NCBI RefSeq assembly: GCF_028369295.1 | Contig: NZ_JAQMYP010000053.1 | Coordinates: forward strand, 1-64,000 | Length of the DNA: 64,000 nt | Direction: 5' to 3' | Source: Streptomyces sp. HD | GTDB lineage: Bacteria > Actinomycetota > Actinomycetes > Streptomycetales > Streptomycetaceae | In this document: piece by piece, positions 38,894 through 47,273 of the stretch | How positions within the stretch are numbered: the first letter of the stretch is position 1 | Layout: each line of letters begins with the position of its first letter | Translations under genes and position numbers: made by a program | Notes under the pieces: generated by a model | What the model was told of the DNA's origin: nothing | Seen by the model: the letters and a program-made list of their open reading frames with translations, nothing else | The model's database searches: none

Positions 38894-40207
38894 TCAGCCG
38901 GACGCGAAGATCGTCTTCTTCTGCCGCTCGATTGAGGACAGCAGGCTGTCGACGCCCTTGGGGTCACGGATGAACTTCTGCAGCGCGGGCTGCATCACCG
39001 TCGAGGTGAAGTCGGGACGGCTGTCGCGGTCCATGAACTGCGTCAGGGACTTCGCGCCCGAGATCATCTCGTACGCCTTCTTCTGAATGGCGGTGTACGA
39101 CGAGGTGTCGGCCTTGGTGGAGGCGTGGACGACGCTGGGGTCGGACTTGAGGTAGATGTCCTCGGCGTCCGAGGTGCCCAGGTACTGCAGCAGCTTGACG
39201 GCCTCGGCCTTGTTCTTCGGGCTCTTGCTCATCATGAAGCCGTCGGTCGGCGCCTCGACGGTGTCCTGCCCGTACGCCGGGTCGATCTCCGGGAAGGCGA
39301 AGAAGTCGAGGTCGTCCAGATCGGCCTTGTTGGTGAACTGCTGGGCCACGAAGGTGCCGAGCAGATACATGCCGGCCTTCTTGGAGGCGAGCGTCTGGGC
39401 GGCGTCCTGCCAGGTGCGGCCCATGGAGCCCTCCTGGTGGTAGGGGAGGATCTCGGCCCATGTGTCGAAGGCCTTGCGCACCTTGGCGTCGGTCCAGGAC
39501 GCCTTGCCCGCCATCAGCTCGACGTGGAAGTCGTAGCCGTTGGTACGGAAGTTGATCTGGTCGAAGGTGCCCAGCGCGGGCCAGGCGTCCTTGTCGCCGA
39601 AGGCGATCGGGACGAGGCCGTCCTTCTTCATCTGCTTGCACAGGGCGACGAAGTCGTCCCACTTGGTGGGAACCTCGTACCCCTTCTCCTTGAAGACGCT
39701 CTTCCGGTAGAAGATCGCCCAGGGGTAGGAGTACAGCGGAACGAGGTAGTACTTCCCGTCCTCCCCCTTGCTGAGCTTGTGCATCGCCTCGGGGAAGTTG
39801 CCCCCGATGGTCTTCCAGACATCATCGATCGGCGTCGCGAGCCCCTTGGCCGCGAAGAACTGCATCCGGTAGCCGGCGAACCAGGTGAACACGTCGTCCG
39901 GCGTGCCCTGCAGGTAGGAGTTGATCTGCTCCTGGAACGTGTTGGAGTCCTTGGTGTTCACGTCGACCGTGATGCCGGACTTCTTCTGGTAGGCCGCGTA
40001 GATGTCCGCGAACGCCTTCTTCGGCACCGGGTCGGACGCCTTGGAGCCGAGGGTGACGGTCTTCGGGTCACTCGCCGTCCCACTGCCACCGCAGGCGCTG
40101 AGCAGCGGAATGCCGGCGCCGAGCAGGGCGGCACCTCCCGCGCCGCGCAGCAGGGTGCGGCGGCTGGGTGAGGGGAGGGAGAGACCGGAGGGGGAGAGGT
40201 CGCGCAT
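38894..40207 (-). CDS. Sugar-binding lipoprotein of ABC transporter
   Basis: A 437-residue extracellular solute-binding protein (family 1). The N-terminus has a twin-arginine-like motif (SPSRRTLLRGAGG) and a lipobox (LLSACGG), so it is likely a Tat-exported lipoprotein. The mature part begins with a typical binding-protein strand (KTVTLGSKASDPVPKKAF) and has the aromatic-rich cleft region YSYPWAIFYRKSVF. It is first in the galactoside operon, followed by two permeases and two galactosidases. The ligand is inferred as a galactose-containing oligosaccharide. Confidence 0.95.
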   Translation of the reverse strand: MRDLSPSGLSLPSPSRRTLLRGAGGAALLGAGIPLLSACGGSGTASDPKTVTLGSKASDPVPKKAFADIYAAYQKKSGITVDVNTKDSNTFQEQINSYLQGTPDDVFTWFAGYRMQFFAAKGLATPIDDVWKTIGGNFPEAMHKLSKGEDGKYYLVPLYSYPWAIFYRKSVFKEKGYEVPTKWDDFVALCKQMKKDGLVPIAFGDKDAWPALGTFDQINFRTNGYDFHVELMAGKASWTDAKVRKAFDTWAEILPYHQEGSMGRTWQDAAQTLASKKAGMYLLGTFVAQQFTNKADLDDLDFFAFPEIDPAYGQDTVEAPTDGFMMSKSPKNKAEAVKLLQYLGTSDAEDIYLKSDPSVVHASTKADTSSYTAIQKKAYEMISGAKSLTQFMDRDSRPDFTSTVMQPALQKFIRDPKGVDSLLSSIERQKKTIFASG

Positions 40208-40334
40208 CTACGGCTCCTGAAGGCAAGGTTCGATCATGAGGGTTGGGCTCGCCGAACTCCGTCGTAACCGATCAGAAATCAACTTGACCGAACACGGTGG
40301 CGCAATAACAGCCGTTTGTCAGGTCATGCGTCAA

Positions 40335-40374
40335 GAGATGTCGATCGCCGTTTTGGAAACGTGACCGACATCTC
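40335..40374. promoter_or_regulatory. Nested dyad operator upstream of galactoside operon
   Basis: GAGATGTCG (40335-40343) and CGACATCTC (40366-40374) are perfect inverted repeats. Between them CGTTTTGGAAACG (40349-40361) is itself an imperfect palindrome with 5-bp arms, like LacI-family sites. It lies about 130-170 bases upstream of the binding-protein ATG. No regulator gene is adjacent, so the protein that binds is elsewhere. Confidence 0.6.
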
Positions 40375-40453
40375 GAACTGTTGTTGAGCCACCGTGCGGC
40401 AGGGCTGAGCGGCTGAGCCGCTGTTCGCCGCCAGAAGCCAGGGCCTGTTGGGC

Positions 40454-42445
40454 CTAGCGCACGACCACGGTGCTGGTCTCGCTCACCTGATCGACCTCCG
40501 AGATGCGCACGGTCACCTTCATCTCCCACTTCCCGGCGATGGGGAGGTTGAGGAAGCTGTTGGCCCAGTAGCCGCCCTTGTCGGTGAGCTCGGCGTCGAG
40601 GGGGCCGATGTCCTTGCCCGGGTGGGTGAAGGAGATACGCAGCTCCGGGACGACGGAGACACCGCCGTCGGGCCCGTAGACGAGGGCCTCGATCGAGTTG
40701 TCGCCGACCCGGCCCGGGTCGAGCGTGACCTGCACCTTGCCGTGGCCGCCGGGGGTACCGACATCGAACGGAACGTCGGTGACTGACGCCCCCACCACGG
40801 CGGGAGCCTGCGCCGCCGCCTCGGCCTGCGCCCGGCCGGGGAGGGTGCTGGTGAGGACCGTGGTGACGGCGAGCACGACTGCACCGACGACGACTTCGGC
40901 GAGGACGGAGCGGCGGAGGGCTCGGCGGTGGGTGGGGTCGGGGGCGGGGTCGGGGTGCGGGGCAGGCTCGGCAGCGGGGTCGGGGCCGGGCTCAGGGGCA
41001 GCGTCAGGGGCAGGGGCAGGGTTCGCGGGGGCGGATGCCTTCGGCGGCTCGGAGGGCTCCGGCAACGGCGGGCCACCGACCACCTCGGGGACCTTCTCCC
41101 GTACGGCCTTCCCGGGTACGACCTTCTCGGGCACGGCCGCCGCCGTCTCACCCGCCGCCGTCTCACCCGCCGCCGTCTCGACCGCCGCCGTCTCGACCGC
41201 CGCTGTCTCGGCCGTCGCCGTCTCGGCTGTCGCCAGCCGCGCCGTCCACTGGCGGGAGGCGGCCGCGGCGCCGAGGAGCAGCACGACCGCCGCCAGCTTG
41301 AGGAGCAGGAGCCTGCCGTACGTCGTGCCGGTGACCGCGGCCCAGGAGCCGAGGCCGCGCCAGGACTGGTAGACGCCGGTGACGGCCAGGACGGTCACGG
41401 AAGCGAACGCGAGGCGCGAGAAGCGGGTGACCACGGCCGGCGTCAGACGGGCGCGGTACAGGGTGACGAGCAGGGCCGCGAGGCCGCCCAGCCAGACCGC
41501 GGTGGCGAGCAGGTGCAGCGCCGAGGACGTCATCGCCAGCGGCACCTGGATGCCCGCGGAGGCGTGCTCGCCGGCGGCCCAGGTGACGGCGAGGCCCGCG
41601 GCGAGGGCGGCGCCGGACCAGCCGTAGGGCTGACGGCGCCTGGACAGCCGTACGAGATAGACGGCGGCGACCAGCAGCAGGGCGAGGCGTGCCAGCAGGA
41701 CCAGGCCGGGCCGACTGGTGAACGTGCGGGTGAAGGATTCGGCGCTCAGGGCCGCCAACGGCCCCTCACCCGTCTCGTACGGCCCACGCAGCACCAGCAG
41801 GGCAAGGGTGGCGGCGAGAAGCGTCCACCAGCCCGACCTGAGCAGTTTGGCGAGCACGGGGGCGTCGGGCGGGCGGCAGACGGCGATGAAGGTCGCGGTG
41901 CCGATGAGCAGGGCGGCGGCGAGGTAGGCGAGATAGCGGGCGAGGTTGTAGAGGCTCTTGGTGGCCGGGTCCTCGGTGGGCCCGGTGTCGACGGTGGCCG
42001 TCGTCAGGGAGGCTTTGCCGACGGAGAAGGTGAACGCCCCGGACACCGGGTGGCTGTCGGCCGACACGACCCGCCAGGCCACGGTGTACGTCCCCTGCCC
42101 CATCTTCGCGGGCAACGAGACCCGTGCGGTTTGGCTGCCTCCCTGCCCGTGCTGAGGCTCACCCACGCGCAGGCGACGCCCGTCGGGATCCAGGACGCGG
42201 AAGGAGTCGTCGAGCAGACCGACGGACTCCGTGAAGGTCAGGGTGAGGTCGCGAGGCGCCGACTTGAGGACGGCTCCGTCCTCGGGGTCGGTGGCGCGGA
42301 GGGCCGCGTGCGCCGACGCGGGTCCGGTACCGCCGAGGAGGAACAGGACCAGCAGGGTGCCCAGCAGCACCAGCCGTTGAAGCCCCCGCCGTCCGTCGGA
42401 TCGGCGCCACGGTCGTCGTCGGTCATCGCACCCCACGTGTGTCAC
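40454..42445 (-). CDS. CopC-CopD fusion, copper resistance/uptake membrane protein
   Basis: A 663-residue protein. After a signal peptide (to SAHAALRATDP) comes the CopC beta-barrel, with its first copper-binding His at the mature N-terminus and the second in SADSHPVSG. Eight hydrophobic helices of the CopD part follow (about 175-410). A long linker contains repeats of Glu-Thr-Ala-Ala and then Pro/Ala/Asp-rich sequence. After another helix the end (about 540-663) is an exported beta-rich domain, resembling YtkA-like or second CopC modules. The fused order is known for actinobacteria. It stands alone. Confidence 0.87.
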   Translation of the reverse strand: MTHVGCDDRRRPWRRSDGRRGLQRLVLLGTLLVLFLLGGTGPASAHAALRATDPEDGAVLKSAPRDLTLTFTESVGLLDDSFRVLDPDGRRLRVGEPQHGQGGSQTARVSLPAKMGQGTYTVAWRVVSADSHPVSGAFTFSVGKASLTTATVDTGPTEDPATKSLYNLARYLAYLAAALLIGTATFIAVCRPPDAPVLAKLLRSGWWTLLAATLALLVLRGPYETGEGPLAALSAESFTRTFTSRPGLVLLARLALLLVAAVYLVRLSRRRQPYGWSGAALAAGLAVTWAAGEHASAGIQVPLAMTSSALHLLATAVWLGGLAALLVTLYRARLTPAVVTRFSRLAFASVTVLAVTGVYQSWRGLGSWAAVTGTTYGRLLLLKLAAVVLLLGAAAASRQWTARLATAETATAETAAVETAAVETAAGETAAGETAAAVPEKVVPGKAVREKVPEVVGGPPLPEPSEPPKASAPANPAPAPDAAPEPGPDPAAEPAPHPDPAPDPTHRRALRRSVLAEVVVGAVVLAVTTVLTSTLPGRAQAEAAAQAPAVVGASVTDVPFDVGTPGGHGKVQVTLDPGRVGDNSIEALVYGPDGGVSVVPELRISFTHPGKDIGPLDAELTDKGGYWANSFLNLPIAGKWEMKVTVRISEVDQVSETSTVVVR

Positions 42446-42626
42446 ATCTCCGTCGTCGGACTTGAGGCCTCGGGGGTAGTACGGATACGGAGGCGTTCGG
42501 GCTCAGTGCACTCGCAACGGTTTGTCCGCGCGAGGGGAGGAGGCCGCCGGGGCCGGCCATGCGATTGACTGGCCCGCGATGACCGAACGACGCACGACAC
42601 AGCGCGCGATACACGGGGGCCACGAA

Positions 42627-43211
42627 GTGCAGAGCAACGACGTTCCGTTGATACCGGACGCGACATGGCTGGAGGAACGGCTGGGCAAGGGCTCGCTCTG
42701 GCGACCGGACGAAGCAGATCTGCCGGCTGAACTGACCCATGTCCCTTCGCGGGAGTTCCTGCTCACTGTCGGATTCCCCGCCGTGCACCTCGAAGTCGTG
42801 GGGATCGACACGACGCACTTGCGGGACGAGGACGGGATGGAACCGTTCGACGCCGACGAGATCTACGGGGAGCGCTACCCCGACGACGACTCCCCGCCCA
42901 AGAACTTCTGCTTCACCATGGCCACCTGGTTCGACCAGCACCTGATGCTCGGCGCGGAGCTCGGTGGCATCACCCACTACGACCCCAACGGGTGGGATCA
43001 CGGGGCCGGGTGGAAGGGAGAGGCCGCCGACGATCTCCCTCAACTGGCTGTGCTCTTCGGCCTGATCGCCGAGTCGAGCGACGCACTGGACTCGGCCGAC
43101 GACGCCGTACGCGGGGGCGCCGCCACCGAGTTGCGGAGGCGGATGGCCGAGGTGGATCCGCTTGTGGACGACTCCGCGTTCTGGGACAAGATCTTTGAGT
43201 TGTTCGACTGA
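42627..43211 (+). CDS. SUKH-4-like immunity protein, orphan
   Basis: A 194-residue cytosolic protein. PSREFLLTVGFP followed by an acidic strand-rich body (FDADEIYGERYPDDD) resembles SUKH-4 proteins, which neutralise polymorphic toxins or partner nucleic-acid deaminases. No toxin gene is adjacent, so it may protect against neighbours' toxins. GTG is chosen because GGGGG lies seven bases upstream; ATG 42579 would add 16 residues. Fold call by pattern; confidence moderate. Confidence 0.6.
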   Translation: MQSNDVPLIPDATWLEERLGKGSLWRPDEADLPAELTHVPSREFLLTVGFPAVHLEVVGIDTTHLRDEDGMEPFDADEIYGERYPDDDSPPKNFCFTMATWFDQHLMLGAELGGITHYDPNGWDHGAGWKGEAADDLPQLAVLFGLIAESSDALDSADDAVRGGAATELRRRMAEVDPLVDDSAFWDKIFELFD

Positions 43212-43258
43212 GTTGGACTGAGAACGCGGCCGACACGGAGGGCTCCACGCTCACCCGC

Positions 43259-43579
43259 TCACCCGCTCACCTCGAACCAGAGCAGCTTCCCGGCGCGATA
43301 GTCGAGAGTGCCGTCACCGAGTGACACTCCGCCCCAGCAGTCGGCATATTCCTGTACGAGGCGCAGCCCGCGACCGCCGTCGGCGTCCGACGGGGCGAGC
43401 GGGACGTGGTCGTGAGGCGGTCGGGCGAAGGGTGCGGGGACACGGGGGTGACTGTCCCAGACCCCAACGCGCAGACGTCCGTCGGCGAGTGCGGTAAGGC
43501 GCAGCGATGCGGGTCCGTTGGTGTGCAGGTAGGTATTCGTCACCATCTCCGAAGCCAACAGCTCGACGGCATCGAGCAC
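43259..43579 (-). pseudogene. C-terminal fragment of a HATPase anti-sigma-type kinase
   Basis: The frame reads LDAVELLASEMVTNTYLHTN (N-box) then GGRGLRLVQEYADCWG (G-box), the SpoIIAB/RsbW-like ATPase common in Streptomyces. The first ~40 residues of the family (start, first helix and strand) are missing because at about 43580 the sequence changes to the fragment of a different, oppositely oriented gene. It may still be expressed as a short ATP-binding protein, but looks cut by recombination. Confidence 0.65.
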
Positions 43580-43599
43580 TTCGGGCCTGCCGTGTCGAC

Positions 43600-43866
43600 A
43601 TGAGCGAACTGCCCCACGTCACGCTCCGAGTGATCCCTTTCGGCACGGACCGGTTCCCCACCACCGGCCAGTCCTTCGACTACATCGAGGGATCTGTCCC
43701 TCAGCTCGACACGGTCCAGCTCGACTCACACCACGGCGCCTGCGAATTCCTGGACGCCGAAGCACAGTTGAGCAAGTACCGGGCCGTACTGGACCGCGTG
43801 GAGTCCTGCGCGCTCGATCCCGCCAGGACACGCGACTTCATCCACCATCGCATCCAGGACCTCTGA
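43600..43866 (+). pseudogene. C-terminal fragment of an XRE/DUF5753 regulator
   Basis: MSELPHVTLRVIPFGTDRF, then QSFDYIEG and an ending of DFIHHRIQDL match the last third of DUF5753 helix-turn-helix proteins (compare the intact copy at 45218). The DNA-binding half is absent. It directly abuts the truncated ATPase fragment. A DUF397 gene follows by 11 bases, the usual partner of such regulators, which supports the reading that an intact pair was once here. Confidence 0.65.
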
Positions 43867-43877
43867 AGGAACCACTC

Positions 43878-44060
43878 ATGCAGACCCTCCATTGGCAGAA
43901 GTCCACCTACAGCGGCGACGGCTCGAACTGCGTCGAGATAGCCGCCACCCCCACCACCATCCACATCCGCGACTCCAAAAACCCGACCGGCCCCCACCTC
44001 ACTCTCCGGCTCACCGCGTGGACGGGCTTCCTCTCACATGCGGCGACCGCAAGGCGGTAA
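43878..44060 (+). CDS. DUF397 small protein
   Basis: A 60-residue protein with the DUF397 pattern: WQKSTYSGDGSNCVEIA and HIRDSKNPTGP. Such proteins are encoded beside XRE/DUF5753 regulators in Streptomyces (WhiJ-like systems) and probably modulate them. Its partner here is only a fragment. Two alanine-rich residues end it early compared with longer homologues. Confidence 0.8.
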   Translation: MQTLHWQKSTYSGDGSNCVEIAATPTTIHIRDSKNPTGPHLTLRLTAWTGFLSHAATARR

Positions 44061-44113
44061 CACGCGCGCAAGTTCCCGCCCAACAACCAGGAGGCAACGC
44101 CGCCTGCGGGGCA

Positions 44114-44308
44114 CTATGCCTCCGGTGCCTCGGAAAGGGTGATCGAGCCTCGGCCGATGTTGAGGTACTCCAAGACGTCTTCCAGGATGTCGATGTCGCC
44201 CGTCGTGATCGTCACCTGCGGCGCAATGGTGAAGTTGATGACACACCGCTGCGCCGCCAGGTTGTTCGTGGCCGACACCGCAAGGTCCAGAAGGGTCTTG
44301 ATACCCAC
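44114..44308 (-). CDS. Small hypothetical protein
   Basis: From a GTG with GGTGAGAG upstream, the 64-residue product begins GIKTLLDLAVSATNNLAAQ and continues VTITTGDIDILEDVLEYL. The composition (Ile/Thr/Asp, no Arg/Pro excess) is protein-like, and the base composition of this stretch is less GC-rich than its neighbours. No family recognised. An upstream extension to 44461 is possible but poorer. Confidence 0.35.
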   Translation of the reverse strand: MGIKTLLDLAVSATNNLAAQRCVINFTIAPQVTITTGDIDILEDVLEYLNIGRGSITLSEAPEA

Positions 44309-44472
44309 GGCTCTCTCACCCACATCCAGGTAACTTTTCCATCGCTTTGCAGTTACCTTACCAACACTTGACCTTTGATTGATTCGCCGCGCAAGTTGCC
44401 GCAAGTTCCTGGTTCCCGTTGGACGTTGAGCACAAGATCGAGCACAGACGCCCAACAACAAGGAGGCAGGCG

Positions 44473-44700
44473 ATGGCTCTGATCAAACTCGGCCAGGACC
44501 CAGAGAGCCCGGAGGGCAAGTCGCCCACCATCTACCTAGATGACGAGAAGGGCACCTACCTGGTGCAGGGCTGGAAGGTCGACGACGAGGCTCGGCGTTC
44601 GCAGTTGGACCTTCCGGGCCACGAGGACGTGATCGAGATCCCGAAGCGCATGGTGCAGTTCTTCCCGGAGGTGAGGGACGGTGGCGGTGCTGACTCTTGA
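44473..44700 (+). CDS. Small conserved hypothetical protein before DUF6879
   Basis: A 75-residue protein with a perfect AAGGAGG site seven to ten bases upstream of the ATG. The sequence MALIKLGQDPESPEGKSPTI, then DDEKGTYLVQGWKV and IEIPKRMVQFFPEVRD, is of a type I recall paired with DUF6879 in Streptomyces. The next gene overlaps it by 20 bases. Function unknown. Confidence 0.75.
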   Translation: MALIKLGQDPESPEGKSPTIYLDDEKGTYLVQGWKVDDEARRSQLDLPGHEDVIEIPKRMVQFFPEVRDGGGADS

Positions 44701-45202
44701 GGACCGACTGCGGAGCTGCAACCGCTCCGCCGTCCACCTGGAGATGCGCGACGAGTACATGCGCTCCGACCCTCGGTTCGCCGCCTGGCAGAACGGCGTC
44801 CGCGATGACCCGGCGGAGTGCGACCCAGAGCGCCGGCCATGGCTGCGGCTCGTCGCTGACCTCGTGGCCCAGGGTGTCGAGGTACGCAGGGCCAGGATCG
44901 TGTCGGAGCCGGTGTCGGACTACATCCGGTTCGAGCACCACCTGACCGCCCCAACCGTGGAGGCAGGTGAGCAAGTGCGCTGGCTGCCTCGCCGTCGCGC
45001 ATCCGGGCTGGCCCTACCCGGCAACGACTTCTGGCTCTTCGACGACAGCTCGGTCGTCTTCAACCACTTCGCCGGTGATGGAGAACTCGCTCCAGACGAC
45101 GAGGAGTTCGCCGACGATCCGGGTGTCGTGAAGCTGTGTGCTGATGCCTTCGAGGCAGTCTGGGCCCTTGCGGTGCCACACGAGGACTACAGGCTCGCCT
45201 GA
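44681..45202 (+). CDS. DUF6879-family protein
   Basis: A 173-residue cytosolic protein. Characteristic parts are AVHLEMRDEYM, GVEVRRARIVSEPVSDYIRF and FWLFDDSSVVFNHF. The GTG start overlaps the previous gene and follows GGAGGTGAG. An XRE/DUF5753 regulator follows by 15 bases, forming the common actinobacterial three-gene unit. The role is unknown; the unit behaves like a regulator with accessory partners. Confidence 0.85.
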   Translation: MAVLTLEDRLRSCNRSAVHLEMRDEYMRSDPRFAAWQNGVRDDPAECDPERRPWLRLVADLVAQGVEVRRARIVSEPVSDYIRFEHHLTAPTVEAGEQVRWLPRRRASGLALPGNDFWLFDDSSVVFNHFAGDGELAPDDEEFADDPGVVKLCADAFEAVWALAVPHEDYRLA

Positions 45203-45217
45203 TCCACAATCTGCAGG

Positions 45218-46060
45218 GTGACTTCATCCAGTGTTCAGCAGGCGCTGCAGGCCCTCGGCCGGCGTCTCCGCAAAATCCGCGCGGACGCCGGCCTTACGGC
45301 GCGAGAACTGGCCAGGCGGGCCGACTGGCACGAGTCGAAGTGCTCTCGACTTGAGAACGGGCGCACGTCCCCGTCCGACGCGGACATTCGGACGTACACC
45401 TACCTCTGCGGCGCCCAGGACCAGACCGCCGACCTGATCGCCACGACACGTGGCATAGAGGGCGCCCACGTCCAGTGGCGACGCTTGGAACGGGCAGGCC
45501 TTCGCCGCGTCCAACATTCTGTGACGCCCCTGTTCGAGCGCACCCGCCGCTTCCGCGTCTATCAATCCTGGGTGATCCCCGGCCTGCTCCAGTCGGCCGC
45601 CTACACCCGCGCCGTGTTGAGCACTGTGGCCAACCTCCGGGACGTCCCCGACGACATTAACGACGCCGTGGCCGTCCGCATGGACCGGCAGCGCATCCTG
45701 CACACCGGCGACCACCGTTTCGCCATGCTCGTTGAGGAATGGGTACTGCGCACCGTCATCGGCGACCACGACATCATGGCCGGAGCTCTCGGCCACTTGA
45801 TCTCGGTTGCCTCGCTCCCTTCCGTCAGTCTGGGCGTCATCCCTCTCGGCACTCCGCGCGGCGCCGGATGGCCCGTCGAGTCGTTCACCATGTACGACGA
45901 CGCGCAGGTGAACGTGGAACTTGTCTCTGCGCACCTGACCGTCACCCAGCCCGGCGAGATCGCGGAGTACACGAAGGCGTTCGCCGAACTGTCCGCCATC
46001 GCCGTGTACGGCACCCAGGCCAGATCGCTCATCACCGCCGCCATCGACGCGCTGGGGTGA
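45218..46060 (+). CDS. XRE-family regulator with DUF5753
   Basis: A 280-residue DNA-binding protein. The helix-turn-helix is near 12-60 (LRKIRADAGLTARELARRA, SKCSRLENGRTSPS). The DUF5753 part follows with the typical YQSWVIPGLLQSAAYTRAVL and FAMLVEEWVLRTVIGD. Such regulators control development or local genes, often with DUF397 partners; two DUF397-like genes lie on either side. It is complete, unlike the fragment at 43600. Confidence 0.9.
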   Translation: MTSSSVQQALQALGRRLRKIRADAGLTARELARRADWHESKCSRLENGRTSPSDADIRTYTYLCGAQDQTADLIATTRGIEGAHVQWRRLERAGLRRVQHSVTPLFERTRRFRVYQSWVIPGLLQSAAYTRAVLSTVANLRDVPDDINDAVAVRMDRQRILHTGDHRFAMLVEEWVLRTVIGDHDIMAGALGHLISVASLPSVSLGVIPLGTPRGAGWPVESFTMYDDAQVNVELVSAHLTVTQPGEIAEYTKAFAELSAIAVYGTQARSLITAAIDALG

Positions 46061-46153
46061 TCGCTGCGCAAGCTCGTGCAAGTCCGTAGATCGCCAAACC
46101 GCCGACTCCATACGGTCATTGCACCGAGATCCGAGCAGCCGTGGAGGCAGCGC

Positions 46154-46345
46154 ATGGATACGCATCAGCCGCGCGATTACGGCCTGCCCGAACTACCGAC
46201 CGATCCTTCCGCCGTGCCCGGCTGCTCGCACTGTCTGTCCTTTTCGGTCAGCAGAGAGAACGCACGGTCCAGAGGTGACTACAGCGCTGTGTCCGACGCC
46301 AACGTAGAGCTGCGTCAGCACCAAACAGAGGCGCACGCATCGTGA
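46154..46345 (+). CDS. Small Cys-containing hypothetical protein
   Basis: A 63-residue product starting MDTHQPRDYGLPELPTDP, with CSHC and a segment ENARSRGDYSAVSDANV that I recall from small Streptomyces proteins near DUF6879 loci. One Cys pair could bind metal. The next gene starts in its stop (GTGA). Function unknown. Confidence 0.6.
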   Translation: MDTHQPRDYGLPELPTDPSAVPGCSHCLSFSVSRENARSRGDYSAVSDANVELRQHQTEAHAS

Positions 46346-46539
46346 GCAGCGAAACCCGCGCGCCACTCTTCGCCGAACGGCCCTTGATGACGCTCCGGGT
46401 GTCGCGTGACTCGGGGCGGACGTGGGGTTCCGAGCAAGCCGTATTCGCCATGGATGACCTCCCACCTCTGATGATCCCCCAGTGGCCGCCCTGCCGGTGC
46501 CGACGCTGCACCGAGTTCGGCACACGCTGCAATCGCTGA
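46342..46539 (+). CDS. Small Cys-rich hypothetical protein
   Basis: A 65-residue product with GTG start overlapping the previous stop. It ends PPCRCRRCTEFGTRCNR, four closely spaced cysteines suggesting a zinc knuckle. The middle (LRVSRDSGRTWGSEQAVF) resembles a small beta-hairpin. Family unknown to me. Confidence 0.55.
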   Translation: MSSETRAPLFAERPLMTLRVSRDSGRTWGSEQAVFAMDDLPPLMIPQWPPCRCRRCTEFGTRCNR

Positions 46540-46632
46540 CACGAGCCGCATTCCCATGGACTCCCGCCCACCCCGGGCGGCGGCGGTCAGTCATGGCCGC
46601 GATCAGATCAGTTGAGCAGGAAGGCGCAGTAA

Positions 46633-46857
46633 ATGCTGAACGGAACCGACCTGTACGCGCTCGACATCAACGAGGCCTCCTTCGTGAAGGCATACGGCGG
46701 CCCCTGCACCGAAGGCTGCGTGCCCCTCGCCCGCATCGGCGATGACGCCTGGGCCCTCGGCGACAGCAAGCGGCCCGACGCACAGCCACTCCGCTTCACC
46801 ACGGAGGAACTGGACGCGGCCGGCATCGACCCTGCGCACTTCGGGCTGCAGGTCTGA
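46633..46857 (+). CDS. DUF397-like small protein
   Basis: A 74-residue product, MLNGTDLYALDINEASFVKA, then CTEGCVPLARIGDDAWALGD and SKRPDAQPLRFTTEELDAAG, a longer DUF397 variant. AGGAAGGCGCAGTAA lies just upstream of the ATG and can serve as ribosome binding site. It lies downstream of the XRE/DUF5753 gene on the same strand and may be its partner. Confidence 0.75.
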   Translation: MLNGTDLYALDINEASFVKAYGGPCTEGCVPLARIGDDAWALGDSKRPDAQPLRFTTEELDAAGIDPAHFGLQV

Positions 46858-46908
46858 CCCTCCCCGTCCAGCAGTCGGGTCGGATTCCTGAATCCGGCCC
46901 GGCTGGCA

Positions 46909-47097
46909 ATGCCAGAACGGGAACGACTGGTGCACCACCACGGCCATCTGTGGACCGGCCCCAAAGTCCGCTTCGACAACGAGGCCCTACGGCGACCCCC
47001 GCATCCCGAGCCGCCCCCGGCCGGAAGCGGGCCCGAGCTGATCCAGCGCTACCGCGAAGTGGCAGCGGAGTTCTCCGCCGTGGATCTCTCACGGTAG
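46909..47097 (+). CDS. Doubtful small ORF converging on GntR
   Basis: A 62-residue frame with Pro- and His-rich sequence overlapping the 3' end of the GntR gene by 49 bases on the opposite strand. No family or ribosome binding site is seen. Kept only because the stretch otherwise lacks a gene. Confidence 0.2.
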   Translation: MPERERLVHHHGHLWTGPKVRFDNEALRRPPHPEPPPAGSGPELIQRYREVAAEFSAVDLSR

Positions 47098-47273
47098 GCC
47101 CGGGCGACCGTGCCGGCAGCCAGCGCCAGGTCGGACGCCAACTGCCGGATGGTCGGCAGCCGTTCGCCCTCCGGCAGTCGCCCCGAGAAGATCAGGGTCG
47201 CGAGCTGAGCGCGGATCTGCTCGTAGGGAGGGACGGGACTGGCGGTGTTCACCCGCACGGTCGGGCCGGTCAC
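47049..47273 (-). CDS. Short GntR-family regulator, truncated
   Basis: The 74-residue product has the GntR winged helix (VPPYEQIRAQLATLIFSGRL, GERLPTIRQLASDLALAAGT, VARAYRE). YtrA-type members continue for about 50 residues more; here it ends after a foreign-looking tail (RSTAENSAATSR). The DNA-binding part is complete, the C-terminal effector/dimer part is lost. Its GTG overlaps the stop of the membrane gene upstream, so the two form an operon. Confidence 0.75.
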   Translation of the reverse strand: MTGPTVRVNTASPVPPYEQIRAQLATLIFSGRLPEGERLPTIRQLASDLALAAGTVARAYRERSTAENSAATSR

